Positions 33,292-41,560 of a stretch of 64,000 nt of DNA are shown in pieces. A model generated the notes under the pieces. It saw only the letters and a program-made list of their open reading frames with translations, did not search any database and had not been told where the DNA came from. How positions within the stretch are numbered: position 1 is the first letter of the stretch; every line of letters starts with the position of its first letter. Source of the DNA: UBA4615 sp044368415. Its GTDB lineage: Bacteria; Pseudomonadota; Gammaproteobacteria; Burkholderiales; Burkholderiaceae_E. The stretch lies in assembly GCA_044368415.1 (NCBI GenBank), contig JBIPLJ010000010.1, positions 34,022 through 98,021 of the forward strand. Direction: 5' to 3'. The position numbers and the translations under genes were made by a program.

Positions 33292-33612
33292 CTACGCAGC
33301 GTTCGAGGTGCCGACATACCAGCGTCGCGGCATCCGCATCGCCGGGCTCGACGAGTCGCCGGTCGCGGCGACGGCGCCCGGCGCCGGCCCGATCGCCACC
33401 CGCGCGTCGGCCAGCGCCTGTAGCACCGCGAGGCCGTCGCGCTGCAGCACCAGCCGCTCGCCGGCGCCGAGCACGTAGTCCGCGCGGTCGCCTTCCTGCG
33501 TGACCCAGATCTCGCCCGCCTGCACGGATACGGATGTGCAGCACGCATCCAAGAGTCCCAAGGTCTGCCCGCGTTCAAGTTCCATCCGAAGTAGTGTTGT
33601 GTGCAGATCCAT
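33292..33612 (-). CDS. DUF2917 family protein
   Basis: A 106-residue small cupin-like protein of the DUF2917 family: MELERGQTLGLLDACCTSVSVQAGEIWVTQEGDRADYVLGAGERLVLQRDGLAVLQAL is the whole domain. The ATG at 33612 is preferred because GGAG lies 6 nt before it; an ATG 6 nt further upstream touches that site. It is divergent from a GcvA-type LysR gene, a pairing often seen for DUF2917. The function is unknown; a regulatory or ligand-binding role alongside the LysR protein is an inference. Confidence 0.8.
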   Translation of the reverse strand: MDLHTTLLRMELERGQTLGLLDACCTSVSVQAGEIWVTQEGDRADYVLGAGERLVLQRDGLAVLQALADARVAIGPAPGAVAATGDSSSPAMRMPRRWYVGTSNAA

Positions 33613-33674
33613 ATCCATCTCCAAGGCCAGACGGGCCGATGCAGGCATCCTCCGCTTCTGGGCAGAGTGCGTCG

Positions 33675-33692
33675 AACGCTCGTTCGGAACGT
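33675..33692. promoter_or_regulatory. Overlapping dyads between DUF2917 and LysR genes
   Basis: GAACG-CT-CGTTC (33675-33686) and CGTTC-G-GAACG (33682-33692) share the middle CGTTC and form two overlapping inverted repeats in a 127-nt divergent region; they are candidate sites for the adjacent LysR regulator. Confidence 0.35.
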
Positions 33693-33727
33693 CTTGTATT
33701 CCCCTGGCGCATGCTAAATGGCAGGGC

Positions 33728-33733
33728 TAGAAT
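33728..33733 (+). promoter_or_regulatory. -10-like TAGAAT 6 nt before the LysR ATG (leaderless candidate)
   Basis: TAGAAT, then six bases, then the ATG at 33740. A start of transcription at the normal distance would fall on the A of the ATG, and there is no Shine-Dalgarno sequence. Confidence 0.45.
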
Positions 33734-33739
33734 TGCCTT

Positions 33740-34795
33740 ATGGTGTTGCACCGGACCGATCTGCCTCCGCTGGAGCTGCTGCGCAGCTTCGAGGCCGCGG
33801 CCCGCACACTCAGCTTCACACGCGCTGCGGGCGAGCTGTTCCTCACCCAGTCGGCGGTCAGCCGGCAGATCGCCGCGCTCGAATCGCACCTCGGCGTGGC
33901 GCTGTTCGAGCGCCGCCACCGCGCGCTCGCGCTGACCGAGGCCGGGCAGTCGCTGTACCACACGACGATGGACGTGCTGGTTCGGCTGCGCGATACGGTG
34001 CACCGCTTGCGCCCGGTGGGCCGGCGGCGCAGCCTGACGGTCACCACCACGGTAGGCTTCGCGTCGCTCTGGCTGGTGCCGCGCCTGCCGCGCTTCACCG
34101 CCGCGCACCCCGAGGTCGATGTCCGCATCGCCGCGGCCAACCGCATCATGGACATCGAGCGCGAGGACATCGATGTGGCGGTCCGCTTCACGCCGCGCGA
34201 TCGCGCGCTGGGCGAGCCGCTGTTCGGCGAGGAGGTGCAGCCGGTGTGTGCGCCCGCGCTGGTTCGCGATCCGGCGAGGCCGCTGCGCGAGCCGGCCGAT
34301 CTCGCCCGCCATGTGCTGCTGGTCACGATGGAGCCTGGCGTGGCGGCGGCTGCCGCCGAGTGGCCGGTCTGGCTGGAGGCGGTCGGCCTGCCCCACCTCG
34401 AGGCCGCGGCCACGCTGCACTTCAGCCAGTACGACCTCCTGGTTGCAGCCGCGATCGCAGGGCAGGGCGTCGCGCTCGGCCGCCTGCCGCTGGTGCGCGA
34501 AGCGATCCGGGAGGGGCGGCTGGTTGCACCGTTCGGGCGTGCGGCGGTCTCGCCGCGCGGCTACTACCTGGCGGAGTCGCGGCGTGCGCGGGGCGATCCG
34601 ACCGCACAGGCGTTCGTCGCATGGCTGCGCGACGAGGCGGCCTGCGATGCGGCGACGGGGCGCTCGATCGGGGGCGGGAGCAAGAGCGGGATCAAGGACG
34701 AGATCAAGGACGAGATCAGCGACCGGACTCCTGGAACGGAATCGCGGCCACGCTCGCCTCGGTCCACGTCTCGAGCTCGTCGAGCAGCTCGGTGA
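33740..34795 (+). CDS. LysR family transcriptional regulator (GcvA-like)
   Basis: A 351-residue LysR regulator. The winged helix is at residues about 9-67 (LELLRSFEAAARTLSFTRAAGELFLTQSAVSRQIAALE) and the effector domain follows, ending near residue 310. The last 40 residues, GGGSKSGIKDEIKDEISD onward, are a charged, repeat-derived extension beyond the normal LysR end; the DNA holds a 12-bp GATCAAGGACGA repeat there. The 3' 80 nt overlap the end of the convergent lipoprotein gene. It likely regulates the divergent DUF2917 gene. Confidence 0.9.
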   Translation: MVLHRTDLPPLELLRSFEAAARTLSFTRAAGELFLTQSAVSRQIAALESHLGVALFERRHRALALTEAGQSLYHTTMDVLVRLRDTVHRLRPVGRRRSLTVTTTVGFASLWLVPRLPRFTAAHPEVDVRIAAANRIMDIEREDIDVAVRFTPRDRALGEPLFGEEVQPVCAPALVRDPARPLREPADLARHVLLVTMEPGVAAAAAEWPVWLEAVGLPHLEAAATLHFSQYDLLVAAAIAGQGVALGRLPLVREAIREGRLVAPFGRAAVSPRGYYLAESRRARGDPTAQAFVAWLRDEAACDAATGRSIGGGSKSGIKDEIKDEISDRTPGTESRPRSPRSTSRARRAAR

Positions 34796-35552
34796 CCGCG
34801 ATGCTCGCGGCCCGCGCCGCGCCCTTCGCGTCCTGCGAGCCGACGCGGGTAGAGCGCGAGAACGTGCGGCGTGCTGCGATGGTGCGGGTGCGCCAGTCGA
34901 GGAGCTCTGCAGTGACGGCGAGCCTAAGCATGCCCGGCGAGACCGAGTCGTCGTGTATCAGCTCGTCGAGCCTGAGGCTCAGCACTTGGTCGCCGCGCAC
35001 GCCGGCCACCGTCTGAGCAACTGCCCGGAAGCCGCCCCCCTGCGCGAGCCGGGCCTCGGCGAGCGACACGATCCGGCGCCCCGGTCGCTCGCTCCAGTTC
35101 GAATACTGATAGTACGCACGCGCGGCGCCGTCGCGGGTGAAGACGATGCGGTCGCTGTCGAAGAGGGCCTGGGCCGGACCGGTGGTCAGCAGCAGTGTGC
35201 GGTTGGCCCTTGGCCGGGTTGGTGTCGAGGCCGAGGCCACTGCCTGCGGCACTGGCTTCAGGTCCTCGATCACGTAGAAGTCGAAGCGCGGCGCGGTACT
35301 GGTCAGCGTGCCGCAACCGGCAAGGCCGGCGAGCGGCAGCGCAGCCCACGCGGCGCCGACGCGCAGCAGCGCCCGGCGCGACCTGTCCGTCGCCACGTCG
35401 CTGCCGACGTCGCCGACGTCGCCGACGTCGCCGCCGCCGCCGCCGCCGCTGTCCATACCCATACCGCCACCCATACCCATACCGCTGTCCATGCCTAAGT
35501 CAACGCCGATGTCCATGCCGCGCCCCACGCCCCTCGCGGCGTTCGCCTTCAT
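34716..35552 (-). CDS. ABC-type transport auxiliary lipoprotein (PqiC/MlaB-associated type)
   Basis: A 278-residue lipoprotein of the ABC-type transport auxiliary family that accompanies Mce/Mla systems. From residue 57 there is SRRALLRVGAAWAALPLAGLAGC, a Tat-like lipoprotein signal; the mature part has FYVIEDLKP and RIVSLAEARLAQGGGFRAVAQ, then DELETWTEASVAAIPF. The first 55 residues are odd: MDIGVDLGMDSGMGMGGG and GDVGDVGDVG repeats precede the signal. The ATG at 35552 overlaps the mlaD-like stop (ATGA), so the low-complexity head is probably translated, unless an internal start is used. It would act in the periplasm at the outer membrane. Confidence 0.8.
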   Translation of the reverse strand: MKANAARGVGRGMDIGVDLGMDSGMGMGGGMGMDSGGGGGGDVGDVGDVGSDVATDRSRRALLRVGAAWAALPLAGLAGCGTLTSTAPRFDFYVIEDLKPVPQAVASASTPTRPRANRTLLLTTGPAQALFDSDRIVFTRDGAARAYYQYSNWSERPGRRIVSLAEARLAQGGGFRAVAQTVAGVRGDQVLSLRLDELIHDDSVSPGMLRLAVTAELLDWRTRTIAARRTFSRSTRVGSQDAKGAARAASIAVTELLDELETWTEASVAAIPFQESGR

Positions 35553-36553
35553 CGCCGATCCTCCTCGCCTGGACCCATCTGACGGATGCTCGGACCGAGC
35601 AGCAGCGCCTTCGGGTCCTGCAGCCGGTCGAGGGTGCGCGAGATCAGCTCGACACTCGAACGCAGCTCCTCGGTGGTTGCGCGCAACTCGTGCACACCGA
35701 TGTCGACGGCGTCATCGGCCCGCCGTGCCAGGCCGCCGGTTTCGCCCTCGAGCCGCTGCACGGCCGAGAGCAACTCGCGTTCAAGCGACTGGCTGCTGCG
35801 CGTGAACTCGCGCAGCGTGGTCTGTGCCTCGCGCAGCGCCTCGCCCGCGTCGCGCCCGACCGGCTCGACGGTGGTCGCCACGCGGTCGACCGCCTGCGAG
35901 ATCTCGCGGCTCGATCGCGCGAACGCGTCGGCGGTGCGGCGGATGCTCTGAGTGGTGTCGTCGAGCGAGTCGAGCCGCTTGCTCAGTCCGGTGGACAGGT
36001 CGCGCACGGCGGCCAGCGCTTCGGATATCGCGCGCTGGTTCTGCGGCCCGAGCGTGCGGTTCAGGTTGTCCAGCGCGGCGTCGGCCTGGACTGCGAGCCG
36101 GCTGACCGAATCGGCGATCTGGTCGAGGTTGGAGGTGCCTTCGGGGATGGTCGGGTAGCGCTCGCCCTCGGCCACCACGATCAGCTCGGGGCCTGGCGTG
36201 CCGGGCGTCTCGAGGTTGATCCGCGCGATGCCGGTGAGGATGTTGCGGGCGACGACCGCGGTGGTGTTCTCACTGACCGGCGTCTCGCGCGTGACCCGGA
36301 TCTTGACCGCCACACGGTTGATGTTGGCGCGTGCGATCGTGTAGTCCTCGACGCGGCCGACCTTCACGCCGCGCATGTTCACGTCGCCGCCGATCTGCAG
36401 GCCCTCGAGCGACTGGCGCTCGAAGTACACCGTGTAGAACCGGTAGTCGGATGCGCGGCCCGAGCTGGTGAGCCAGACGAAGGCCGCGATCGCGGCGACG
36501 ATCAGCGCCAGCAGCACGGCGCCGACCGTGGTGTATCGGGCTTCAGGCTCCAT
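35549..36553 (-). CDS. mlaD: MlaD-family (MCE-domain) lipid transport protein
   Basis: A 334-residue inner-membrane-anchored MCE protein. One membrane helix at residues 9-29 is followed by the MCE domain (VYFERQSLEGLQIGGDVNMRGVKVGRVEDYTI) at about 40-115 and a long helical C-terminal part (about 150-310) rich in DSLDDTTQSIRRTADAFARSS-type heptads. MCE hexamers carry lipids between inner and outer membranes. It lies between the ATPase (11-nt overlap) and the auxiliary lipoprotein (4-nt overlap). A single-MCE form with long helix resembles the PqiB/YebT-related or plant TGD2-like shape more than short MlaD. Confidence 0.9.
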   Translation of the reverse strand: MEPEARYTTVGAVLLALIVAAIAAFVWLTSSGRASDYRFYTVYFERQSLEGLQIGGDVNMRGVKVGRVEDYTIARANINRVAVKIRVTRETPVSENTTAVVARNILTGIARINLETPGTPGPELIVVAEGERYPTIPEGTSNLDQIADSVSRLAVQADAALDNLNRTLGPQNQRAISEALAAVRDLSTGLSKRLDSLDDTTQSIRRTADAFARSSREISQAVDRVATTVEPVGRDAGEALREAQTTLREFTRSSQSLERELLSAVQRLEGETGGLARRADDAVDIGVHELRATTEELRSSVELISRTLDRLQDPKALLLGPSIRQMGPGEEDRR

Positions 36554-37385
36554 CGCGCTTCAGGGGGGCGGCCGGGTCGGAGAGGGAGGGCGCGGCCGGG
36601 GTGGCGCGCGACGAGAAGTACGATTGTATCCACGGGTCGTCGACGCGAACGACCTCCTCCAGCGGTCCGTCGGCGATCACGCGGCCACGGCCGAGCACCA
36701 CGACGCGCCGCGCGATGCCGAACAGCGTGTCGAGGTCGTGCGTCACCACCAGCACGGTGATGCCTAGGTCGCGGTTCAGGAACGCGAGCAGCGCGTCGAA
36801 CGCGCGCGCGGTGATCGGATCCAGGCCCGAGGTCGGCTCGTCGAGGAACAGCACCTCCGGCTCGAGGGCGAGGGCGCGTGCGATCGCCGCGCGCTTCCTC
36901 ATGCCGCCCGAGAGCTGGCTCGGCAGCTTGGCGCCCGCGTCCGGCGGCAGCCCGGCGAGCGCGAGTCGCAGCCGCACCAGCCGATCGACGATCGCCTCGG
37001 GCAGGTCGAGGTGCTCGCGCAGCGGCGTCGCGACATTGTTGGCGACGTCGAGCGAGGAGAACAACGCGCCCTCCTGGAACATCATCCCGAAGCGTCGCCG
37101 CACCGCCCCGAGCTCGGCCTGCGGCGCGCGCCAGACGTCGGTCCCGAGCAGCCTCACCTCGCCGGCGTCGGGCCGGTGCAGCCCGATGATCTCGCGCAGC
37201 AGCACCGACTTGCCGCTGCCGCTGCCGCCGATCAGCGCCACCAAGTCGCCCCGGCGCACGTCGAGGTCGAGGCCGTCGTGCACCACCTGGCTGCCGAAGC
37301 GCGTGGTGACGCCGCGCAGCTCGACCACCGCCTCGAGCGTCGCGGCGTTGCCGCCGTGCGTCACGATGTCCGAACCCGCGTTCAC
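36543..37385 (-). CDS. mlaF: ABC transporter ATP-binding protein, MlaF-like
   Basis: A 280-residue ATPase subunit with Walker A GGSGSGKSVLL, Q-loop FQEGALF, signature LSGGMRKRAAIARALALEPEVLFLDEPTSGLDP, and H-loop VVTHDLDTL. It would drive lipid transport with the permease and MCE protein. GTG at 37385 overlaps the permease stop (GTGA) and is preferred over a TTG one codon upstream. The C-terminal 25 residues are variable. The four genes permease, ATPase, MCE, lipoprotein are one operon. Confidence 0.93.
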   Translation of the reverse strand: MNAGSDIVTHGGNAATLEAVVELRGVTTRFGSQVVHDGLDLDVRRGDLVALIGGSGSGKSVLLREIIGLHRPDAGEVRLLGTDVWRAPQAELGAVRRRFGMMFQEGALFSSLDVANNVATPLREHLDLPEAIVDRLVRLRLALAGLPPDAGAKLPSQLSGGMRKRAAIARALALEPEVLFLDEPTSGLDPITARAFDALLAFLNRDLGITVLVVTHDLDTLFGIARRVVVLGRGRVIADGPLEEVVRVDDPWIQSYFSSRATPAAPSLSDPAAPLKRDGA

Positions 37386-38509
37386 CAACCCATCCTCTGG
37401 AACAGCACGGCGAACACCGCGTCGAGCACGATCACCGCGACGATGCCCTGCACCACGGTGGACGTGGTGTTGCTGCCGATGGAGCGGGTGTCGCGGTCGA
37501 CGTCCATCCCCATCCGGCAGCCGATCACCGCGATCGCGAGGGCGAAGAACGGTGCCTTGCCCAGACCGATCAGGTAATGCGAGGGGGCGAGCGCGACATG
37601 CAGCCGCTCGACGAAGGTGTGCGGCGTGACGTCGAGCATGGCGGTGGCGATGCCCATCGCGCCGAGCAGGCCGGCGACGTCGCCGACGAACACCAGCAGC
37701 GGCAGCGCGATCATGAGCGCCAGCACCCGCGGCACCACCAGCACGCGCTCGGCCGACAGGCCCAGGGTGCGAATCGCGTCGGTCTCCTCGGTCAGCTTCA
37801 TCGTGCCGAGCTGGGCCGTGAAGGCGGCGCCCGAGCGGCCGGCGACGATGGTCGCGACGATGAGCGGCGAGAACTCGCGTGTCATGCCGAGCGCCGCACC
37901 GTCGACGACGAAGATGTTCGCCCCGTACTGCTCGGCCTGCAGGCCCAGCAGGTAGGCGAACACCACGCCGATCAGGCCGGCCACCAGCGCGACCACGGGC
38001 AGCGCCGTCACGCCCACCTGCGCGAGCTGGGCGGCGAGCTCGTGGCGGCGCAGGGTCGATGGATGTCTCAGCGTGCCGAGCAACTCGACCACGACCCGAC
38101 CGAAGAAGCCGACGTGACCGATCAGCATTCGGCCGAGCCTGTGAGCCGATTCACCCAGCCGTGCAAGGCCGGTGTAGGGAGCGACCCGCACCGGGGCGTC
38201 GGCCGCTGGGAGGCGGGCGCGCACCACCTCGACGATGCGCGCATGCCGGGCGTCGAAGCCCGTGAGCGCGACGCTGGCCGCGTCGACGCCGGCGTCGTGC
38301 AGCCTCGCCAGCACCACGAGGGCGCCTGCGGTGTCGATCGCCTCGAGCGGCGCGCCGTCGATCGCGACCACCCGACCGAGCCGCTCGCCGAGTGCGGCGA
38401 GCGCAGCGTCGAGCGAGCCGGCGTCCGCGAGGCGCCACGCGCCCGACAGCACCAGCGCGTCCGCCCCGTCGCGCGGCTCGATGCGGCAGGCATCTGCGGG
38501 CATGACCAT
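37382..38509 (-). CDS. mlaE: MlaE-family ABC permease with N-terminal STAS domain
   Basis: A 375-residue permease. The first 105 residues look like a STAS domain (VLSGAWRLADAGSLDAALAAL, VAIDGAPLEAIDTAGALVVLARL), the role that MlaB has as a separate protein in E. coli, so this is a natural MlaB-MlaE fusion type. The rest has five or six membrane helices and the MlaE core: LPVVALVAGLIGVVFAYL, EFSPLIVATIVAGRSGAAFTAQLGTMKLTEETDAIRTLG. ATG at 38509 is chosen over 38503; neither has a clear ribosome site. It is first in the operon. Confidence 0.9.
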   Translation of the reverse strand: MVMPADACRIEPRDGADALVLSGAWRLADAGSLDAALAALGERLGRVVAIDGAPLEAIDTAGALVVLARLHDAGVDAASVALTGFDARHARIVEVVRARLPAADAPVRVAPYTGLARLGESAHRLGRMLIGHVGFFGRVVVELLGTLRHPSTLRRHELAAQLAQVGVTALPVVALVAGLIGVVFAYLLGLQAEQYGANIFVVDGAALGMTREFSPLIVATIVAGRSGAAFTAQLGTMKLTEETDAIRTLGLSAERVLVVPRVLALMIALPLLVFVGDVAGLLGAMGIATAMLDVTPHTFVERLHVALAPSHYLIGLGKAPFFALAIAVIGCRMGMDVDRDTRSIGSNTTSTVVQGIVAVIVLDAVFAVLFQRMGW

Positions 38510-38643
38510 GGGCGTCGAGGCTATCACAGCGACCGCGCGGCCCGTCCCGCTCGCCACGCGCCGCGGCGCGCTCCCGGCACGGTCGACACACGCCCCGAGC
38601 CGGGCGAAGATGGGGCGTGGGTCCGCACCGATGAGGAGGCTGT

Positions 38644-39201
38644 ATGAAGCTTCGAAGCAGACACGTCCAGCTCCGCCAGGGGGCCGCCGCGGTCGGCGAC
38701 GCCCCGTTCGAATCGGGCTCGGCCCGCATCGGGCGGCGCAGGCTGATGACCGCCGCCGCGATCGCCGGGCTCGGCGTCGCGCCCGCCCGCGCGCATCACG
38801 GCTGGAGCGGCTTCGACGCCGACCGGCCGCTGTATGTCGAGGGGCGCGTCACACGGGTGCGCTGGCAGAACCCACATGCCGAGCTCGAGCTCGAGCTGCC
38901 CGCCGGGCTCAAGACGCCCGCCGACCTCGCGACGCGGCCGCTGCCTGCGCAGAGCGCCCAGGTCGACGGCCGCATGCTGCTGGCGGGCGCCCGGGTGCCG
39001 CGCCGCGCGGACCGCCGCTGGACGATCGAACTCGCGCCGCTTACGCGGATGGAGGCCTGGAAGGTGACGGCGCTGCGCCCCGGCGACACGGTCTCGGTGG
39101 TCGGCTTCGCTTTGCGCGACGGGGCGGGCGAGCCGGTGATCCGCGCGGAGTACCTGTTCGTGGACGACAAGGCCTACGGGCTGCGTTCCTCGCCCGCCTG
39201 A
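38644..39201 (+). CDS. DUF6152 family exported protein
   Basis: A 185-residue protein with a signal-like segment RIGRRRLMTAAAIAGLGVAPARA ending before AHHGWSGFDADRPLYVEGRVTRV, the hallmark start of DUF6152 proteins. GAGGAGG precedes the ATG by 7 nt. The arginine pair suggests Tat export. The mature protein is about 135 residues and predicted to be a small beta fold, rich in VRWQNPHAELELE-type strands. Its function is unknown; the family often lies near metal- or redox-related genes, which is not obvious here. Confidence 0.78.
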   Translation: MKLRSRHVQLRQGAAAVGDAPFESGSARIGRRRLMTAAAIAGLGVAPARAHHGWSGFDADRPLYVEGRVTRVRWQNPHAELELELPAGLKTPADLATRPLPAQSAQVDGRMLLAGARVPRRADRRWTIELAPLTRMEAWKVTALRPGDTVSVVGFALRDGAGEPVIRAEYLFVDDKAYGLRSSPA

Positions 39202-39314
39202 GCGCATAGCGGTACGTGACCGAGCCGCCGCAGGGCGGCGAGAGCGCGGGCGTGCCCGGCACGGGCTCGACAAGCGCGGTGCCGGCCGCGTCGAGCGGCG
39301 CGGCTGACCGCGGC

Positions 39315-39809
39315 TCAGCCGAGCAGCGCGTCGATGTCGGCGGCGAGCGCGTCCGGCTCGGTGGTCGGCGCGTAGCGGTCGACGACCTTGCCGTCGCGGT
39401 CGACCAGGAACTTGGAGAAGTTCCACTTGATCGCCTCGATGCCGAGCGCGCCGGGCTTCTCGGCCTTGAGCCACTTGAAGAGCGGATGGGCGTCGTCGCC
39501 GTTGACGTCGATCTTGCCGAACATCGGGAAGGACACGCCGAAGTTCATCTCGCAGAACTGCGCGATCTCGTCGTTCGAGCCCGGCTCTTGTTTGCCGAAC
39601 TGGTTGCTCGGGAAGCCGAGCACCACGAAGCCGCGGTCCTTGAACCGGTCGTACAGCGCCTGCAGGCCGCGGTACTGAGGGGTCAGGCCGCACTGGCTTG
39701 CGGTGTTGACGATCAGCGCGACCTTGCCGCGGAAGGCCGACAGCGGCGCGGGCTTGCCGGTCAGCGTCTGCGCATCGAAATCCCAGGCGGTGGCTGCGGT
39801 CGTGCTCAT
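39315..39809 (-). CDS. Glutathione peroxidase family (Cys-type)
   Basis: A 164-residue peroxidase that reduces hydroperoxides with thioredoxin or glutathione. The catalytic Cys is Cys40 in VNTASQCGLTPQY, and the Gln and Trp of the site are in FPSNQFGKQEPGS and KWNFSKFLVD. Selenocysteine is not used. A GGAG sequence precedes the ATG at 39809 by about 10 nt. Length is normal. Confidence 0.94.
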   Translation of the reverse strand: MSTTAATAWDFDAQTLTGKPAPLSAFRGKVALIVNTASQCGLTPQYRGLQALYDRFKDRGFVVLGFPSNQFGKQEPGSNDEIAQFCEMNFGVSFPMFGKIDVNGDDAHPLFKWLKAEKPGALGIEAIKWNFSKFLVDRDGKVVDRYAPTTEPDALAADIDALLG

Positions 39810-40029
39810 CGGTTCGGCTCCTTCAAGTGACGCGAGTATGCCGCAACGTCCTGCCGATCCGCGATGCCCGGATATCGCCCGGGGGGGATCGGCCAGGCCT
39901 TCGGAACGCGCGCTGCGCGGTCCTCCGGGTGCATGCTACCGTTCCCGCCCCGGTTGGGCCTGGCTCACCGGGCCGCCCACCGCGCGAGCCGTCGCGCGGC
40001 ACCCTGCGCCGTCGACGAGGACTTCCCCC

Positions 40030-41535
40030 ATGCGCCTGCTGGCCGCGATGTTCAAGCACGAGACCAACACCTTCTCGCCGGTGCCCACGCCGATCGAGCG
40101 CTTCTTCGGCTACCGGCCGGGCATGCTCGCCGGGCAGGCCGCGATCACCGCCCACCGCGGCACCGGCAGCGGACTGGGTGGGTTCCTCGCGGTCGCCGAG
40201 GAGGCGGGTGCCGCGGTCGAGGTCGCGGTGGCGGCCGAGGCAAGCCCGAGCGGCGTGGTCGAGGACGATGTGTTCGACGCGATCGCCGCACCCATCCTGG
40301 CCGCGGTGCGCGCCGGCGGCTGGGACGGCATCCTGCTCGACCTGCACGGCGCGATGGTCGTGCGCAGCCACGAGGACGGCGAGGGCGAACTGCTCAGGCG
40401 GATCCGGGCGATCGACGCGACGATACCGATTGGCGTCGTGCTCGACATGCACGCCAACCTCTACGACGACATCGTGCGCTGCGCAACGGTGCTCACCGGT
40501 TACCACACCTACCCGCACGTCGACGTGCGCGAGGCCGGCGCGCTGGCCGCGCGGCTGATCGTGCGTACGATCCGCGGCGAGGTGAAACCGGTGATGCGCT
40601 GGGCGAACCGGCCGATGCTGCCGCACGTGATGCGCCAGGGCACACACGCCGAGCCCAACCGCTCGCTGCAGGCGGCCTGCATCGCGCACGAGCGCGAGGC
40701 GCGCGCGCTCGCCTGCTCGGTGTTCGTCGGCTTCCCGCATGCCGACATCCGCGAGGCCGGGCTGTCGGCGGTGGTCTGCACCGATGGCGACGCGGCGGGC
40801 GCCGAGTCGATCTGCGACACACTGCTCGATCAGGCCTGGGCGGCGCGCGAGGCCTTCGTCTACCGTGCCGAGCCGCTCGCTGAATCGGTCGCGCGCGCCA
40901 GGGCGCTGGGCGACACACCGGTGGCGCCAGGTGCCAAAGGCGGCCCGGTCGTGATGCTCGACCACTGCGACAACGTCGCCTCCGGCGGCACGATGGACAC
41001 CACCGCGGTACTCGCCGAGGTGCTGCGCCAGGACCTGCGCGATGGGGTGTTCTATGCGATCCACGACCCGGAGTCGGTGCGCGCCGCGATGGCTGCGGGC
41101 GTCGGTTCGACGGTCACGCTCGACGTGGGTGGGCGCTCGGCGATGCCCTCGATCGGCGCGCCAGCTAAGCCGCTGCGGGTGACCGGCACCGTTAAGCGGA
41201 TCACCGACGGCGTCTACACGCTGCGCGGCCCGATGGGGGCCGGGGCGACGACGAACAACGGCCCGACGGTGGTGCTGCGGGTCGGCGGCATCGACCTCGT
41301 GCTGATCTCGCTCTACCAGGAGCCCTTCGACCTCGAGTGCTTCATCACCGCCGGCATCGACCCGACACGCCGGCGCTTCGTCGTCATCAAGAGCCGAGTG
41401 CACTGGCGCGCGGGGCTGGGCGAAATCGCGCGCGAGGTCGTCGAGTGCTCGGGGGTCGGCGTCACCACCTCGGACTACGCGTTGCTGAAATTCGAGCGCG
41501 TGCGTCGGCCGGTGTTCCCGCTCGACGCGATCTGA
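40030..41535 (+). CDS. M81 family metallopeptidase, MlrC-like
   Basis: A 501-residue MlrC-type protein, zinc enzymes named from microcystin degradation but widespread and of unknown native substrate. It opens MRLLAAMFKHETNTFSPVPT, has LDLHGAMV, VLDMHANLYDD, GYHTYPHVDVREAG and VMLDHCDNVASGGTMDTTAVL, which contain the probable metal-binding His and Asp residues. Start at ATG 40030 gives the normal family N-terminus. The following alcohol dehydrogenase gene is 25 nt downstream, so they are likely co-transcribed. Confidence 0.92.
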   Translation: MRLLAAMFKHETNTFSPVPTPIERFFGYRPGMLAGQAAITAHRGTGSGLGGFLAVAEEAGAAVEVAVAAEASPSGVVEDDVFDAIAAPILAAVRAGGWDGILLDLHGAMVVRSHEDGEGELLRRIRAIDATIPIGVVLDMHANLYDDIVRCATVLTGYHTYPHVDVREAGALAARLIVRTIRGEVKPVMRWANRPMLPHVMRQGTHAEPNRSLQAACIAHEREARALACSVFVGFPHADIREAGLSAVVCTDGDAAGAESICDTLLDQAWAAREAFVYRAEPLAESVARARALGDTPVAPGAKGGPVVMLDHCDNVASGGTMDTTAVLAEVLRQDLRDGVFYAIHDPESVRAAMAAGVGSTVTLDVGGRSAMPSIGAPAKPLRVTGTVKRITDGVYTLRGPMGAGATTNNGPTVVLRVGGIDLVLISLYQEPFDLECFITAGIDPTRRRFVVIKSRVHWRAGLGEIAREVVECSGVGVTTSDYALLKFERVRRPVFPLDAI

Positions 41536-41560
41536 TCCGACCCGCCCACAGGAGACGGAC

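Noticed and set aside
33105..33578. Minus-strand Arg-rich frame over the DUF2917 gene
   Set aside because: Overlaps the better-supported DUF2917 frame on the same strand and has no recognisable domain.
35403..35520. CRISPR-like or satellite array in the lipoprotein gene start
   Set aside because: The short GCC/GTC and CATACC repeats are in-frame low-complexity codons with no spacers.
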